Part shown: positions 9,227 through 18,724 of the stretch, one piece after another
Numbering within the stretch: position 1 is the first letter of the stretch
How the letters are laid out: each line of letters starts with the position of its first letter
Assembly: GCF_019443445.1 (NCBI RefSeq)
Contig: NZ_CP080378.1
Location: 2,356,001 to 2,420,000 of the forward strand
DNA: 64,000 bases
Source of the DNA: Massilia sp. PAMC28688
GTDB lineage: Bacteria > Pseudomonadota > Gammaproteobacteria > Burkholderiales > Burkholderiaceae_D
Reading direction: 5' to 3'
The notes under the pieces: generated by a model
What the model was told of the DNA's origin: nothing
What the model saw: the letters and a program-made list of their open reading frames with translations, nothing else
The model's database searches: none
Position numbers and translations under genes: made by a program

Positions 9227-9280
9227 TGGTTGGAAACAAATCGCCAGCCAGCAAGTATCGTTAATCGCTAGAGAAAGCAT

Positions 9281-10057
9281 ATGAAACACGTCGCACGCAA
9301 ACGCTTTGGACAGAATTTTTTGACCGACAAGTTCGTCCTCGATAACATCATCGACGCCATCGGCCCGCACAGCGGCGAGACGATGGTGGAGATCGGCCCC
9401 GGACTGGCCGCCATGACGGCGCTGCTGGTCCAGCGCCTCGATCACATGCATGTGGTGGAACTGGACCGCGATCTCGTCACGCGCCTGGAAAAGCAGTTCC
9501 CGCGCGAGAAGCTGACCATCCATTCAGGCGATGCGCTCAAGTTCGACTTCGGCCAGATCCCGGTGCCCGCAGGACGCAAGCTGCGTGTCGTGGGCAACCT
9601 GCCGTATAACATTTCCAGCCCCCTGCTGTTCCACCTGGCCGAATTCGCGCACCTGATCGAAGACCAGCATTTCATGCTGCAGAAAGAAGTGGTGGAGCGC
9701 ATGGTGGCCGAACCGGGCAGCAAGGTGTACGGCCGCCTGTCAGTGATGCTGCAGTGGCGCTACGATATGTCGCTCCTGTTCATCGTGCCGCCAACCGCGT
9801 TCGATCCACCGCCGCAGGTGGAATCAGCCATCGTGCGCATGATCCCCACCCGCAATCAGCTGCCGTGCGACGCGCTGACGCTGGAAGCGGTGGTGCTCAA
9901 GGCTTTTTCCCAGCGCCGCAAGGTGATCCGCAACTGCCTGGCCGGCATGTTCACCGAAGCGCAGCTGATCCAGGCTGGCGTGGACCCGACCGACCGCCCC
10001 GAAGCGGTCGGCCTGGCGCAGTATGTGGCACTGGCCAACCTGCTCAAGCCTGTATAA
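9281..10057 (+). CDS. rsmA: 16S rRNA adenine-N6 dimethyltransferase RsmA/KsgA
   Basis: Dimethylates A1518 and A1519 of 16S rRNA late in 30S assembly. It starts with the hallmark KRFGQNFLTD. The SAM-binding motif is VEIGPGLAAMTALL and the catalytic motif IV is NLPYNISSPLLFHL. The 258-residue length is normal. An SD-like AGAGAAAG lies before the ATG. The pdxA-rsmA neighbourhood is conserved in proteobacteria, although here a 520-bp repeat-filled gap separates them. Confidence 0.95.
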   Translation: MKHVARKRFGQNFLTDKFVLDNIIDAIGPHSGETMVEIGPGLAAMTALLVQRLDHMHVVELDRDLVTRLEKQFPREKLTIHSGDALKFDFGQIPVPAGRKLRVVGNLPYNISSPLLFHLAEFAHLIEDQHFMLQKEVVERMVAEPGSKVYGRLSVMLQWRYDMSLLFIVPPTAFDPPPQVESAIVRMIPTRNQLPCDALTLEAVVLKAFSQRRKVIRNCLAGMFTEAQLIQAGVDPTDRPEAVGLAQYVALANLLKPV

Positions 10058-10064
10058 GGCCCAG

Positions 10065-10083
10065 GGCCCGCGCATGGCGGGCC
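10065..10083. terminator. GC-rich hairpin between convergent genes
   Basis: GGCCCGC and GCGGGCC form a perfect 7-bp stem with a 5-base loop in the 39-bp gap between the convergent rsmA and phoX-like genes. There is no clear T-tract on either side, so it is only a possible bidirectional terminator. Confidence 0.4.
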
Positions 10084-10096
10084 GCTCTTCCCACCT

Positions 10097-12316
10097 TTAG
10101 CTGCCGATGCGGCCACCGTCATTCTTGGTGATGACGATGGTGGCTGAACGCGGGCGCTTGCCCGGGCCGTAGCCGGCGTTCGATGGCCATTGGCTGGTGT
10201 ATTTTGCCGGGTCGGCCAGGTTGGCCAGCGACGTGTTCTCGCCTGGGTGCTGGATATTGACGAACATGGTTTTGCCATCCGGCGTCTCGGCGATGCCGGT
10301 GATTTCGCTCCCCACAGGGCCGACCAGAAAGCGCTTGAGCGTGTCCGGCGCCGGCTTCTTGCCGATAAAGGTGTCCACCGCCAGCGGCGTGCCCGCGGCC
10401 CGCGGATAGGTGAGGGTGGCCTTGGCGCCGTCGCCCACGGTGCCGGGAATGGCCGCCAGCATCATGCAGTTGGTGACGTCGGTATAGGCGCCGTCGTCGG
10501 TCTGGATCCAGCAGATGCCGGTGTAGGGGCTGAAGGCCAGGCCGTCCGGGCTGGAGAAGTCCTGTTCCGCCGTCAGGGCCGACAGGTTGACCATGCCGCC
10601 GTCAGCGCCCGCTTCCGCGCCGAACAGGTACACGTCCCAGGTGAAGGCGGTGGCGGCGGCCGCGCCGCTGCCTTCCTTCAGGCGCAGGATGTGGCCATTG
10701 GGATTGCCGCGCTGGCTGCTGCTGGCCTTCATGTCGGTGTACGCGCGCGGGTTGGCGCTGTCCGGCGCCAGCTGCGAACTTCCGCTTGGCTCGGCGCTGC
10801 GGTTCGAGTTGTTGGTGAGGGTGTAGTACACCTCGCCGTTGGCGGGATTGACCGAACACCATTCCGGACGGTCCATGCGGGTGGCGCCAACCGCGTCGCC
10901 GGCCAGGCGCGCATTGATTGCAATGTCGCCCTGGTCGGCGAAGGCGTAAGCGGTGTAGCCAGCGATGGCCGGATTGTTCATGGCCAGTTCGATCCACTGG
11001 CCGCTGCCGTCGGCATTGAACCTGGCCACATACAGCTTGCCGCTGTCGAGGTATTTGTCGCCGGTGCTCAGGCGGTCGCTCGGGTTGGCGTCGGCGGCCG
11101 ACCAGGTGGCGCTGGAGACGAACTTGTAAATGTATTCGTTGCGCGAATCGTCACCCATGTACACGGCCAGTTGCTGGCCGACGGTGGGAACGCTGAAGGC
11201 GGCGCTTTCGTGGGCATAGCGCCCCAGCGCGGTGCGCTTCTTCGGCACGGCCGCCCTGGTGTACGGGTCCATTTCGACGATGTAGCCCATGCCGTTCATT
11301 TCATTGCGGTAGTCGTCGGTGGCCGCCGCGCCCTTCTTGCTGATGTCCCAGCGTGCGTACTTGTCGTCGCTGCCGCCGGTTTCCCAGCCATGGCGCGAGG
11401 TGGCGCCCTGGTTGCGGCCATAGCGCTTGAGGGCAGCAACGCTCTTGTCGGCGCGCGCGGCGTCGTCGGTGGCGCTGCGCACAAAGTAGCCGGCCCAGTT
11501 TTCTTCGCCGGTCAGGAAGGAACCCCAGGGCGACTTGCCGGTGCCGCAGTTGTTCAGGGTGCCGCGGGTGCGGGTGCCGTCGCTGGAGAATTTGGTCGCC
11601 AGCAGGGCGTGGCCACGCGCCGGTCCGCTGATGGACATTTCCGTCAGCGGCGTGATGCGGCGGTTAAATGCCGACTCTTTCACGTACGACCAGGCGTTGC
11701 CGGTCTTTTTCACTTCGACGATGGCCACGCCGTGGGCGGCCACTTCCTTGTCCACTTCGGCGGCGGGACGCGGCAGGGTGGTGGTGCCGCCGTTTTCGTG
11801 CAGGAAGTGCGAGGACAGGCGCTCATCGGTGGTGGCCTCGTGGTTGATGGCCAGCAGACCGCGGTCGCTCACGCTGGTGGACGGGGTGCCGCTGGCCGAC
11901 AGGGGGTAGAACTCCATGCCGTCATGATGGTCGCCGGCGCGGTTGTCGAAGTCGCCGTCGGTGCCGTCATTCTTGAAGGCCGGGGTGGCAGCGTTGATCG
12001 GGTCGCCCAGCGCGTACAGCACGGTGGCGGTATAGCCGGCCGGGACGGACACCGCATCGGCCAGGCTTTTTGAGACGGCGGTAAAGGCCAGCAGCTTCTC
12101 GGCAGGTGCCGGTGGCGCCGGCGGCGTGGGAACGGCCTTGTCGTCGCTGCTGCCGCAGCCGCTCAAGGCCAGCGCGCCCATGACGGCGCCGGCGCCACCG
12201 GCCAAGCTGCCGCGCAGCAGGCTGCGGCGGCTGATGCGCGCGGCCAGCACGGCGTCAAATGATTCGGTGGTGGAGGTATTGCAGTCGATGTCGTCGTGGT
12301 CAAGCAGCTTCGTCAT
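10097..12316 (-). CDS. PhoX-family (DUF839) exported phosphatase, Tat lipoprotein
   Basis: Large PhoX-like phosphatase of 739 residues. The N-terminus carries a twin-arginine signal (ISRRSLLRGSLAGG) that runs into a lipobox-like ALSGC, so it is probably exported folded through Tat and lipidated. PhoX enzymes are calcium/iron-dependent alkaline phosphatases. Family-like segments include LLAINHEATTDERLS, TGEENWAGYF, GRYAHESAAF, WCSVNPANGEVYYTLTNN and FSSPDGLAFSPYTGICWIQTDDG. It is a single gene with its own leader region. Substrate (phosphomonoester or diester) cannot be told from sequence. Confidence 0.86.
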   Translation of the reverse strand: MTKLLDHDDIDCNTSTTESFDAVLAARISRRSLLRGSLAGGAGAVMGALALSGCGSSDDKAVPTPPAPPAPAEKLLAFTAVSKSLADAVSVPAGYTATVLYALGDPINAATPAFKNDGTDGDFDNRAGDHHDGMEFYPLSASGTPSTSVSDRGLLAINHEATTDERLSSHFLHENGGTTTLPRPAAEVDKEVAAHGVAIVEVKKTGNAWSYVKESAFNRRITPLTEMSISGPARGHALLATKFSSDGTRTRGTLNNCGTGKSPWGSFLTGEENWAGYFVRSATDDAARADKSVAALKRYGRNQGATSRHGWETGGSDDKYARWDISKKGAAATDDYRNEMNGMGYIVEMDPYTRAAVPKKRTALGRYAHESAAFSVPTVGQQLAVYMGDDSRNEYIYKFVSSATWSAADANPSDRLSTGDKYLDSGKLYVARFNADGSGQWIELAMNNPAIAGYTAYAFADQGDIAINARLAGDAVGATRMDRPEWCSVNPANGEVYYTLTNNSNRSAEPSGSSQLAPDSANPRAYTDMKASSSQRGNPNGHILRLKEGSGAAAATAFTWDVYLFGAEAGADGGMVNLSALTAEQDFSSPDGLAFSPYTGICWIQTDDGAYTDVTNCMMLAAIPGTVGDGAKATLTYPRAAGTPLAVDTFIGKKPAPDTLKRFLVGPVGSEITGIAETPDGKTMFVNIQHPGENTSLANLADPAKYTSQWPSNAGYGPGKRPRSATIVITKNDGGRIGS

Positions 12317-12425
12317 GAGAATCCCGTGGGCAGTGTTTGGATGAGCAGACGGGATTCTAGGGAGCCTTGATGACTGGGCAGTGACTGCGCGATGACAGCT
12401 TTATGACAATGTTTCGGTTTGGCCG

Positions 12426-12452
12426 AAAAAAAAGCCCGCTAGAAGCGGGCTT
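12426..12452 (-). terminator. Rho-independent terminator after the two-lipoprotein operon
   Basis: AAGCCCGC (12432-12439) and GCGGGCTT (12445-12452) form a perfect 8-bp stem with a TAGAA loop. A run of eight A on the plus strand (12426-12433) gives the T-tract for minus-strand transcription. It lies about 125 bp beyond the stop of the 12577-13287 gene and upstream of the PhoX-like gene. Confidence 0.8.
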
Positions 12453-12576
12453 GAAATCCAATTCTTTTTGAGGAGAGTTGGAGGAGACAAGTTCAGTATG
12501 CTGCGCCGCAGAATATAAATCAAATTTATATTTAGAATATCTGTTATTCAGCGCGCAAATGTCCCCTCCCGCGCCA

Positions 12577-13287
12577 TTACACCTTGACGCAGTTGATATC
12601 GATGGCCGCGTGGCCGTCGCCGATGGTGCCGGCAGCGCTGGTGGCTTTGCTCGCTTCCCCGGCGGCCGGTGCCGGCTCCAGGCGCGTGCCTACCGGCGTG
12701 GTGGGCGTGGCCACCAAGTTGCAAACTGTCGGCGTCGTTCCGCTGGGCTGGCGGAAAATCGTCAGGCTGATGTTGGAGCCATACTTCAGATTCGGGACCA
12801 GGTAGGTGGGGGCGACGGCCGGCGTTGTCTTCGGCATCTCGATGTCGATCGGGTTGGGCGTGTCGCTGCCGTTGGTGATCTGCAGGCCGGTGACGTCGGC
12901 GCCGGGCCCAATGGTGACCTTGCCGGTCAGGTTCCAGCGCTGCACATTGCAGTACAGCTGGACTTCGATGCTGGCACGCCGTCCGGCCACATCGCTGCCG
13001 TCAAGGATCTGGCAGCTCGTATGGGGCGCCGGTGTCGCTGCAACAATGTTGTACTCGGTACCGTATTCCAGCGTATTGGGGAAGGAGACCGTGGTGGCCG
13101 TGCTGCTATTGATGGTCAGGGTCTGGCCACTGATCGTGTCCTTCAACACGAGCGGGAAATACACCAGGCCTTCGGCCTGGGTCTTGTTGATGTTGACATT
13201 GATCGGGTAGGTCGCCTTGCCGCCGCAGCCGGACAGGCCCAGAGCAAGTGCGAGCAGCAGGGCCGGACGCATAAAGGATGATTTCAT
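12577..13287 (-). CDS. Predicted lipoprotein, unknown function (paralogue of the next gene)
   Basis: 236-residue protein with a lipoprotein signal ending in GLSGC. The rest looks like two beta-rich repeat domains, each with a strand ending in a short Asn-Gly turn and a terminal cysteine region. In the second half, GLQITNGSD is followed by LTIFRQPSG and VCNLVATP. This resembles a small extracellular domain common in soil bacteria (pattern G-L-x-L-x-N-G ... V-x-x-Q-P ... C), which I recognise only as a pattern. It follows the related gene at 13307-13978 by 19 bp and is probably co-transcribed. Function not recognised. Confidence 0.75.
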   Translation of the reverse strand: MKSSFMRPALLLALALGLSGCGGKATYPINVNINKTQAEGLVYFPLVLKDTISGQTLTINSSTATTVSFPNTLEYGTEYNIVAATPAPHTSCQILDGSDVAGRRASIEVQLYCNVQRWNLTGKVTIGPGADVTGLQITNGSDTPNPIDIEMPKTTPAVAPTYLVPNLKYGSNISLTIFRQPSGTTPTVCNLVATPTTPVGTRLEPAPAAGEASKATSAAGTIGDGHAAIDINCVKV

Positions 13288-13306
13288 ATATTCTCCAAAG
13301 CCCCTG

Positions 13307-13978
13307 TCAGGTGCACGAAATGTTCAAATTGGTCACGCCACCGTTGGGCATCCTGGCCACGGGCGCCGCAATCGGCGGGTTGGCCTGGGGGGCAGCCTGC
13401 GACACGACACAGGTGCCGTTGGTGGGCTGCTTGAGGATGGTCACGCTGTAAGGCACTTCTTCCGGCACCGGCGGCAGCGAGAACTGTCCTGTCAGCGCGG
13501 TTTCGTTGGCCGCTGCCGTATACGTGCCACTGCCGTTGTTGATCACGAGGCCGGCGTGCGGGCCGGTGATGGTGCCGCCCAGGGGATAGGTGATGAGCTC
13601 GCACGACACCGCGATGCCCTGGGCAGGATAGATGCCCACGTTGCCGTCGCCATTGAGGACCCTGCATGTCTTGGCATTGGCCGGTATTTCGTAGACCACC
13701 TGGCCGTCAACCTTTTCTGCCTTTTCCACCAGTTCGACTTTGTACGCCGTATTCGCGGTCACGAACTGGGTGAACTGGAAACCGGCTCCGGGAGCGACAT
13801 CGACCGGGGTGCCGCCATTGAGCCTGAGCTTGAGTCCCGGCTTGGTCACGTTGACCAGGGTGACGGGAATCGGCTGGTCGGGAAACGGCTCTTCGCCGCG
13901 GCCGCAGGCCGACAGGACCAGTGCGCACGCCAGCGCAGCGCCTGTGGCTGTGGCGCTACTGAAGTACTTATTTTTCAT
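13307..13978 (-). CDS. Predicted lipoprotein, unknown function (upstream paralogue)
   Basis: 223-residue lipoprotein starting MKNKYFSSATATGAALACA with lipobox VLSAC. A longer frame upstream is rejected because it lacks a signal peptide. Like its neighbour it appears to have two small beta domains. The second reads GTITGPHAGLVINNGSGTY, then YSVTILKQPTNGTCVVS, matching the same G-L-V-x-N-N-G ... QP-x-x-x-x-C pattern. The two genes look like diverged tandem duplicates in one operon ending at the 12426 terminator. A surface or envelope role is inferred from the lipobox only. Confidence 0.75.
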   Translation of the reverse strand: MKNKYFSSATATGAALACALVLSACGRGEEPFPDQPIPVTLVNVTKPGLKLRLNGGTPVDVAPGAGFQFTQFVTANTAYKVELVEKAEKVDGQVVYEIPANAKTCRVLNGDGNVGIYPAQGIAVSCELITYPLGGTITGPHAGLVINNGSGTYTAAANETALTGQFSLPPVPEEVPYSVTILKQPTNGTCVVSQAAPQANPPIAAPVARMPNGGVTNLNISCT

Positions 13979-14168
13979 GCAATCTCCGAATCTGGTGAAG
14001 CGGGCAGGCCGGATGGGCGCCGCGGAAAGAATTGGACGCCATTTTAGTGCATTTACTATCACGACGGCTCGTTTGCGTTGTTTCACCATGTAACGGTGGC
14101 TGGGAGACGGCAATCGGCCCAAATAACCACGCTGCGTTGCGCGCAGCGAAAACCGAGGCTTGCCTCGA

Positions 14169-14197
14169 TTGATTTTCCCCCTGCGCCTCGCTATGCT
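14169..14197 (+). promoter_or_regulatory. Sigma70-like promoter for the HAD hydrolase gene
   Basis: TTGATT (14169-14174) and TATGCT (14192-14197) are separated by 17 bases, 30 bp before the ATG of the HAD gene. Spacing and sequence fit a housekeeping promoter. Confidence 0.55.
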
Positions 14198-14226
14198 AGA
14201 CATAACCCCCTCTACCGAGTCTGGAT

Positions 14227-14943
14227 ATGACCACGACATCGCGCCGCGCCTGGCCCAAGGCCATTCTGTTCGACCTGGACGATACGCTGTGGCCGATTGC
14301 GCCCGTCATCATCGAGGCCGAGCAAAGGCTGCACCAGTGGCTGCAGGAAAACGCGCCCCGCGTGGCCGACCGTTTCTCCATCGACAACCTGCGCCAGAAG
14401 CGGCTCGCCCTGCTCGCCACCCAGCCCGAGTTTCACCTGGACCTGGGCGCCCTGCGCCGGGCCGGGCTGCTGTCGGCCTTTGAAGAGGCAGGCGAGGATA
14501 TCGACAAGGTCGAGCAGGCCATGATTCACTTCTTCGCCGCCCGCAACGCGGTGGTCCCCTATGACGACGTGCTGCCCGGCCTGCTGCGCCTGAAAGGGCG
14601 CGCCAAGCTGGGATCGATCAGCAATGGCAATGCAGACCTGCAAGCCATTGGCCTGTCGCACCACTTCAAGGTGTCGGTCGCCGCCCACGAGCTCGGTTAC
14701 GCCAAGCCGGACGTGGCCATTTTCCATGCTGCCTGCAAGGCCCTCGGGGTCGATCCGGCCGACGCCGTCTACGTGGGCGACGACGTGCTGCTCGACATCC
14801 GCGGCGCGCAGCAGGCGGGCTTGCGCGCCGTCTGGCTCAACCGGGCAGGCAGCAGCCGGCACCTGGAACACGCCGTGGTGCCGGACGCCATTGTCAGCAA
14901 TTTTGACGAGCTGCTGGACTGGCTCAAGCGCGAGCACGACTGA
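14227..14943 (+). CDS. HAD-superfamily hydrolase
   Basis: 238-residue haloacid-dehalogenase-fold phosphatase with all four motifs: motif I ILFDLDDTLW (nucleophile and acid Asp), motif II GSISNG, motif III Lys in YAKPDVAIF and motif IV YVGDDVLLD. The helical cap between motifs I and II (about residues 25-100) places it in the phosphoglycolate phosphatase/YjjG-like group. Substrate unknown. It sits upstream of hrcA with a 92-bp gap and may be monocistronic. Confidence 0.85.
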   Translation: MTTTSRRAWPKAILFDLDDTLWPIAPVIIEAEQRLHQWLQENAPRVADRFSIDNLRQKRLALLATQPEFHLDLGALRRAGLLSAFEEAGEDIDKVEQAMIHFFAARNAVVPYDDVLPGLLRLKGRAKLGSISNGNADLQAIGLSHHFKVSVAAHELGYAKPDVAIFHAACKALGVDPADAVYVGDDVLLDIRGAQQAGLRAVWLNRAGSSRHLEHAVVPDAIVSNFDELLDWLKREHD

Positions 14944-15035
14944 CGCGGGCGCGTCATGGCAGGCAATCGCCACGTGCGCGCGGCGAACGTGCATAATATG
15001 GCACTGACAAGTCTGTTTTTGACCATACCCGAATC

Positions 15036-16052
15036 ATGCCTCTCGACACCCGAGCTCAAACACTGCTGAAAGCGCTGGTCGAACGGTATATTGCCGACGG
15101 CCAGCCGGTCGGCTCGCGCGCGCTGTCCAAGATTTCCGGCCTCGACCTGTCGCCGGCCACCATCCGCAACATCATGGCTGACCTGGAAGAGATGGGCTAC
15201 GTGGCCAGTCCCCATACCTCGGCCGGGCGCGTGCCCACCCCGCGCGGCTACCGGATCTTCGTCGATACCCTGCTTACCGTGCAGCACCTCGACGAGCAAT
15301 CGGTCGAGTCGCGCATGCGCTTGCAGACGCTGCAGCCGCAAAAGCTCATTTCCAGCGCCGCGCAAATGCTGTCCTCGCTGTCGCAATTTGCAGGCGTGGT
15401 GCAAAGTCCGCGCCGCGAGTCGGTGTTCCAGCAAATCGAGTTCCTGCGCCTGTCCGAAAAGCGCATCTTGCTCGTCATCGTCGATCCCCGCGGCGACGTC
15501 CAGAACCGCCTGCTGCTGACCGAATCGGACTATACGCCCACCCAGCTGATCCAGTCGGCCAACTACATCAACCAGAATTACGGGGGGCTGTCGTTCGACG
15601 AGGTGCGCCTGCGCGTGACGGGCGAACTGCGCCAGCTGCGCGACGACATGGGGCGCCTGATGCAGGCGGCGGTGGAGGCGGGCAGCGAAGCGATGGCCGA
15701 CCAGTCCGACGACATGGTCATTGCGGGCGAGCGCAATCTGCTGTCGGTGTCGGACCTGTCGTCGAACATGAGTTCGCTGCGCCAGATGTTCGACATGTTT
15801 GAACAGAAAACCGGCCTCATGCAGCTGCTGGACGTGTCGAGCAAGGCATCGGGCGTGCAGATTTTTATCGGCGGCGAATCCAATCTTGTGCCCATGGAGG
15901 AAATGAGCGTGGTGACGGCGCCCTACGAAGTCCATGGCAAGATCGTCGGCACCCTGGGCGTGATCGGCCCCACCCGCATGGCTTACGAGCGGGTCATTCC
16001 CATTGTCGATATCACGGCCAAGCTGCTGTCGAACGCGCTCAGCAACAACTGA
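15036..16052 (+). CDS. hrcA: Heat-inducible transcription repressor HrcA
   Basis: Repressor of class I heat-shock operons (groESL, dnaK in many bacteria). The N-terminal winged helix is recognisable ([38 protein letters not shown]), followed by [19 protein letters not shown] and the C-terminal HrcA domain ending [22 protein letters not shown]. The 338-residue length is typical. No CIRCE operator is visible upstream, so autoregulation is not supported here. It converges with fur. Confidence 0.95.
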   Translation: MPLDTRAQTLLKALVERYIADGQPVGSRALSKISGLDLSPATIRNIMADLEEMGYVASPHTSAGRVPTPRGYRIFVDTLLTVQHLDEQSVESRMRLQTLQPQKLISSAAQMLSSLSQFAGVVQSPRRESVFQQIEFLRLSEKRILLVIVDPRGDVQNRLLLTESDYTPTQLIQSANYINQNYGGLSFDEVRLRVTGELRQLRDDMGRLMQAAVEAGSEAMADQSDDMVIAGERNLLSVSDLSSNMSSLRQMFDMFEQKTGLMQLLDVSSKASGVQIFIGGESNLVPMEEMSVVTAPYEVHGKIVGTLGVIGPTRMAYERVIPIVDITAKLLSNALSNN

Positions 16053-16069
16053 GGGATCAATCGCCGTCG

Positions 16070-16498
16070 TTAATGGCGGTGTGGGCAGTCCGTCTTGACA
16101 CAGTTGCCGTAGATGGCCAGTGCATGCTCGGCAATCTTGAAGCCGCGCTCGACGGCCACCTTGTGCTGGCGCTGCTCGATCTCTTCATCGTAGAACTCTT
16201 CGACCCGGCCGCAGTCCAAGCAGACGAGGTGGTCGTGGTGCGAACCGGCGTTGAGTTCAAAAATCGCCTTGCCGGTTTCAAAGTGGTTGCGGTGCAGTAA
16301 GCCCGCCTGCTCAAATTGCGTCAATACCCGGTACACGGTGGCCAGGCCCACATCCATGTTTTCGGTCAGGAGCAACTTGTAGACGTCTTCGGCTGTCAGA
16401 TGGCGCACTTCGCTGTTCTGGAAAATTTCCAGAATTTTCAGCCGGGGCAGGGTTGCTTTCAGGCCGCTTGCCTTCAGGTCGCTAGGATTGTTACTCAT
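16070..16498 (-). CDS. fur: Ferric uptake regulator
   Basis: Fe(II)-dependent repressor of iron uptake genes, 142 residues. The winged-helix part ends in [21 protein letters not shown]. The metal sites are visible: [16 protein letters not shown] (His cluster plus CxxC) and the C-terminal [11 protein letters not shown] (second Cys pair). It is divergent from bamE across 88 bp, the standard arrangement in Burkholderiales. An ATG at 16498 is followed by NNPSDLK. Confidence 0.95.
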   Translation of the reverse strand: MSNNPSDLKASGLKATLPRLKILEIFQNSEVRHLTAEDVYKLLLTENMDVGLATVYRVLTQFEQAGLLHRNHFETGKAIFELNAGSHHDHLVCLDCGRVEEFYDEEIEQRQHKVAVERGFKIAEHALAIYGNCVKTDCPHRH

Positions 16499-16586
16499 GT
16501 TTTACTCGTTTATGGGCGCAGTGCTTTATGATATAGCGTTTTAGACGGAGGCGCCTAGGCTTCCGTTCAACGTTTTGAGGTTCCCT

Positions 16587-17159
16587 ATGCGTGTAGTTAC
16601 TCCAGTTTTGCACCGTTTTCGCCAGCGTGCCATGACGGCGGGCCTGTTGGGCGCCGCCCTCGTGCTGTCGGGCTGTGCGCAAATGCGCGCCGCAACCGCG
16701 CCCCCGGCGCCGGTCACCAATGACGGACCCGTCGCCGGCACCGGCAGCCAGACCGTGCAGGCCACCAAGCTGCAGAAGTTCCTGTGGGTATTTTCGCCCT
16801 ACCGTCCCGATATTCAGCAGGGCAATTTCGTCTCCAAGGAAATGCTGGCCCAGCTCGAAGTCGGGCAAAGCCGCGACCAGGTGCGGTTTATCCTCGGCAC
16901 GCCCCTGTTGACCGACATTTTCCATGCCGACCGCTGGGATTATCCGTTTTACCTGCAGCGCGGCAATGGCGCCCTCACCAGCGCCAGGGTCGTGGTCCAC
17001 TTCAAGGATGACAAGGTAGCGCGCATTGAAGGCGGCAATCTGCCAAGCGAACAGGAATACATTGCCCAGATCGCCGGTCCGCCGCGCAAGGTCAAATCGT
17101 CCCAGAGCGCGCCCAAGAAGGAAGAAGTGGGCGCGGCGGCGATCAACATCAAGAAATAA
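16587..17159 (+). CDS. bamE: Outer membrane assembly lipoprotein BamE/SmpA/OmlA
   Basis: Small lipoprotein of the Bam beta-barrel assembly machine. The signal peptide ends in the lipobox VLSGC. The BamE domain is visible as IQQGNFVSKEMLAQLEVGQSR followed by VRFILGTPLLTDIFHADRWDY. The ATG at 16587 has GAGG eight bases upstream and is preferred over a TTG four codons earlier. At 190 residues it is longer than E. coli BamE because of a Lys/Ser-rich tail. Divergent from fur and followed by dapB. Confidence 0.92.
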   Translation: MRVVTPVLHRFRQRAMTAGLLGAALVLSGCAQMRAATAPPAPVTNDGPVAGTGSQTVQATKLQKFLWVFSPYRPDIQQGNFVSKEMLAQLEVGQSRDQVRFILGTPLLTDIFHADRWDYPFYLQRGNGALTSARVVVHFKDDKVARIEGGNLPSEQEYIAQIAGPPRKVKSSQSAPKKEEVGAAAINIKK

Positions 17160-17197
17160 ACATCAACAATTAAATTTATCCAACAACAGGAATGGGC

Positions 17198-18019
17198 ATG
17201 AGTGAATCGGGAAGCGGTCAGTTGAAGGTGGCGGTGGCCGGCGCCAGCGGGCGCATGGGAAAAATGCTGATTGACGCCATTGCTGCCGCTCCCGACATGG
17301 TGCTGGCCGGCGCGCTGGGCGTGCCCGGCTCGCCCGAGATCGGCACCGATGCCGGCGCCGGCAGCGGCCAGCTGACGGGCGTACTCATTCAGTCCGATCT
17401 GGCACTGGGCCTGGCCGATGCCGATTTCCTGATCGATTTCACCCGGCCCGAAGGCACGCTGCACCACCTCGATTACTGCGTGGCCAATGGCATCAAGATG
17501 ATCATCGGCACCACCGGTTTCGACGACGCCGGCAAGGATGCCATTCGCGAAGCTGGTGCCAGGATTGCCATCATGCTGTCGCCTAACATGAGCGTGGGCG
17601 TCAATGTCACGCTCAAGCTGCTGGAAATGGCCGCCAGGAGCATGGCCGAAGGCTACGACATCGAAATCGTCGAGGCCCACCACCGGCACAAGGTTGATGC
17701 GCCCTCCGGCACCGCGCTCAAGATGGGCGAAGTCATTGCCGACGCCCTCGGGCGCGACTTGAAGCAGTGCGCGGTCTACGGCCGCGAAGGCGTGACCGGC
17801 GCCCGCGATCCATCCACCATCGGCTTTGCCACCATTCGCGGCGGCGATATCGTGGGTGACCACACCGTGCTGTTCGCCGGCATTGGCGAACGTATCGAAA
17901 TCAGCCACAAGTCCAGCAGCCGCGTGACCTATGCCCACGGTGCGCTGCGCGCTGCGCGCTTTCTGGCCAGCCGCGACAAGGGTTTGTTCGACATGCAGGA
18001 CGTGCTGGCCCTGTCCTGA
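17198..18019 (+). CDS. dapB: 4-hydroxy-tetrahydrodipicolinate reductase
   Basis: NAD(P)H-dependent step of lysine and meso-diaminopimelate synthesis. The Rossmann motif is [14 protein letters not shown] and the catalytic/substrate loop is [16 protein letters not shown], both diagnostic. There are two in-frame ATGs six bases apart. The second (17198) has AGGA six bases upstream and is preferred, giving about 273 residues. It lies 38 bp after bamE and 12 bp before exbB, so the bamE-dapB-exbBD-barstar run may be one transcript. Confidence 0.94.
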   Translation: MSESGSGQLKVAVAGASGRMGKMLIDAIAAAPDMVLAGALGVPGSPEIGTDAGAGSGQLTGVLIQSDLALGLADADFLIDFTRPEGTLHHLDYCVANGIKMIIGTTGFDDAGKDAIREAGARIAIMLSPNMSVGVNVTLKLLEMAARSMAEGYDIEIVEAHHRHKVDAPSGTALKMGEVIADALGRDLKQCAVYGREGVTGARDPSTIGFATIRGGDIVGDHTVLFAGIGERIEISHKSSSRVTYAHGALRAARFLASRDKGLFDMQDVLALS

Positions 18020-18031
18020 TCCGGTGCCGCC

Positions 18032-18724
18032 ATGCCCGACGCCCCCAGCCCGCACGGTGCCAACGCCCTGGAACTGGCACTGGCGCGCCTCTGGGAGCAG
18101 GGCGATGCCGTCAGCCAGGCCGTGATGGTCTTGCTGCTGGCCATGTCGCTGGTGAGCTGGTGTGTCATCCTTTTCAAGGGCTGGACCAGCTGGCGCATCC
18201 GGCGCGCCGCGCCGGCGGTCGATCGCTTCTGGGAAGCGCCCACCGTCAGCGACGGCGTCGCCATGCTGTCGGTAGCCGACACGGAACACATCTTTTCGCC
18301 ATTGCCGGGCACCGGCCTGAAGCAGGCCGGGGCAATGCCGGGCCTGGGTGGCAGCGTGCCCCGCACCGAGCACATGGTGCGCCTGCTGCGCCAGCAAATC
18401 CAGCACTCGACCCGGCGCATTGAAAGCGGCCTGACGCTGCTGGCCTCAATTGGCGCGACGGCGCCATTTGTGGGCCTGCTCGGCACGGTGTGGGGCATCT
18501 ATCATGCGCTGGCCAAGGTGTCGGCTGCGGGCCCAGGGGCGCTTGATCATGTCGCCGGGCCCGTGGGGGAAGCCTTGACCATGACCGGGGCCGGGCTGGC
18601 GGTGGCCATTCCCGCGGTGCTGGCGTACAACGCGTTCAACCGCATCAACCGCATCACGCTGGCCGAACTGGACGGCTTTGCCCACGACCTGCACGCGTAC
18701 TTTACGCGCCAGGAGGCGGCGTGA
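18032..18724 (+). CDS. exbB: MotA/TolQ/ExbB proton-channel family protein
   Basis: Inner-membrane proton-channel subunit, 230 residues. One transmembrane segment is near the N-terminus (AVMVLLLAMSLVSWCVILF) and two lie near the C-terminus (LLASIGATAPFVGLLGTVWGIYHAL and TMTGAGLAVAIPAVLAYNAF), the TolQ/ExbB fold. It couples proton flow to TonB- or Tol-dependent outer-membrane work. Its stop overlaps the GTG of exbD. No tonB lies beside it, so the partner energiser is elsewhere; TolQ is the alternative name. Confidence 0.85.
   Translation: MPDAPSPHGANALELALARLWEQGDAVSQAVMVLLLAMSLVSWCVILFKGWTSWRIRRAAPAVDRFWEAPTVSDGVAMLSVADTEHIFSPLPGTGLKQAGAMPGLGGSVPRTEHMVRLLRQQIQHSTRRIESGLTLLASIGATAPFVGLLGTVWGIYHALAKVSAAGPGALDHVAGPVGEALTMTGAGLAVAIPAVLAYNAFNRINRITLAELDGFAHDLHAYFTRQEAA

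Noticed and set aside
14944..15035. CIRCE operator before hrcA
   Set aside because: No TTAGCACTC/GAGTGCTAA inverted repeat is present in the gap.
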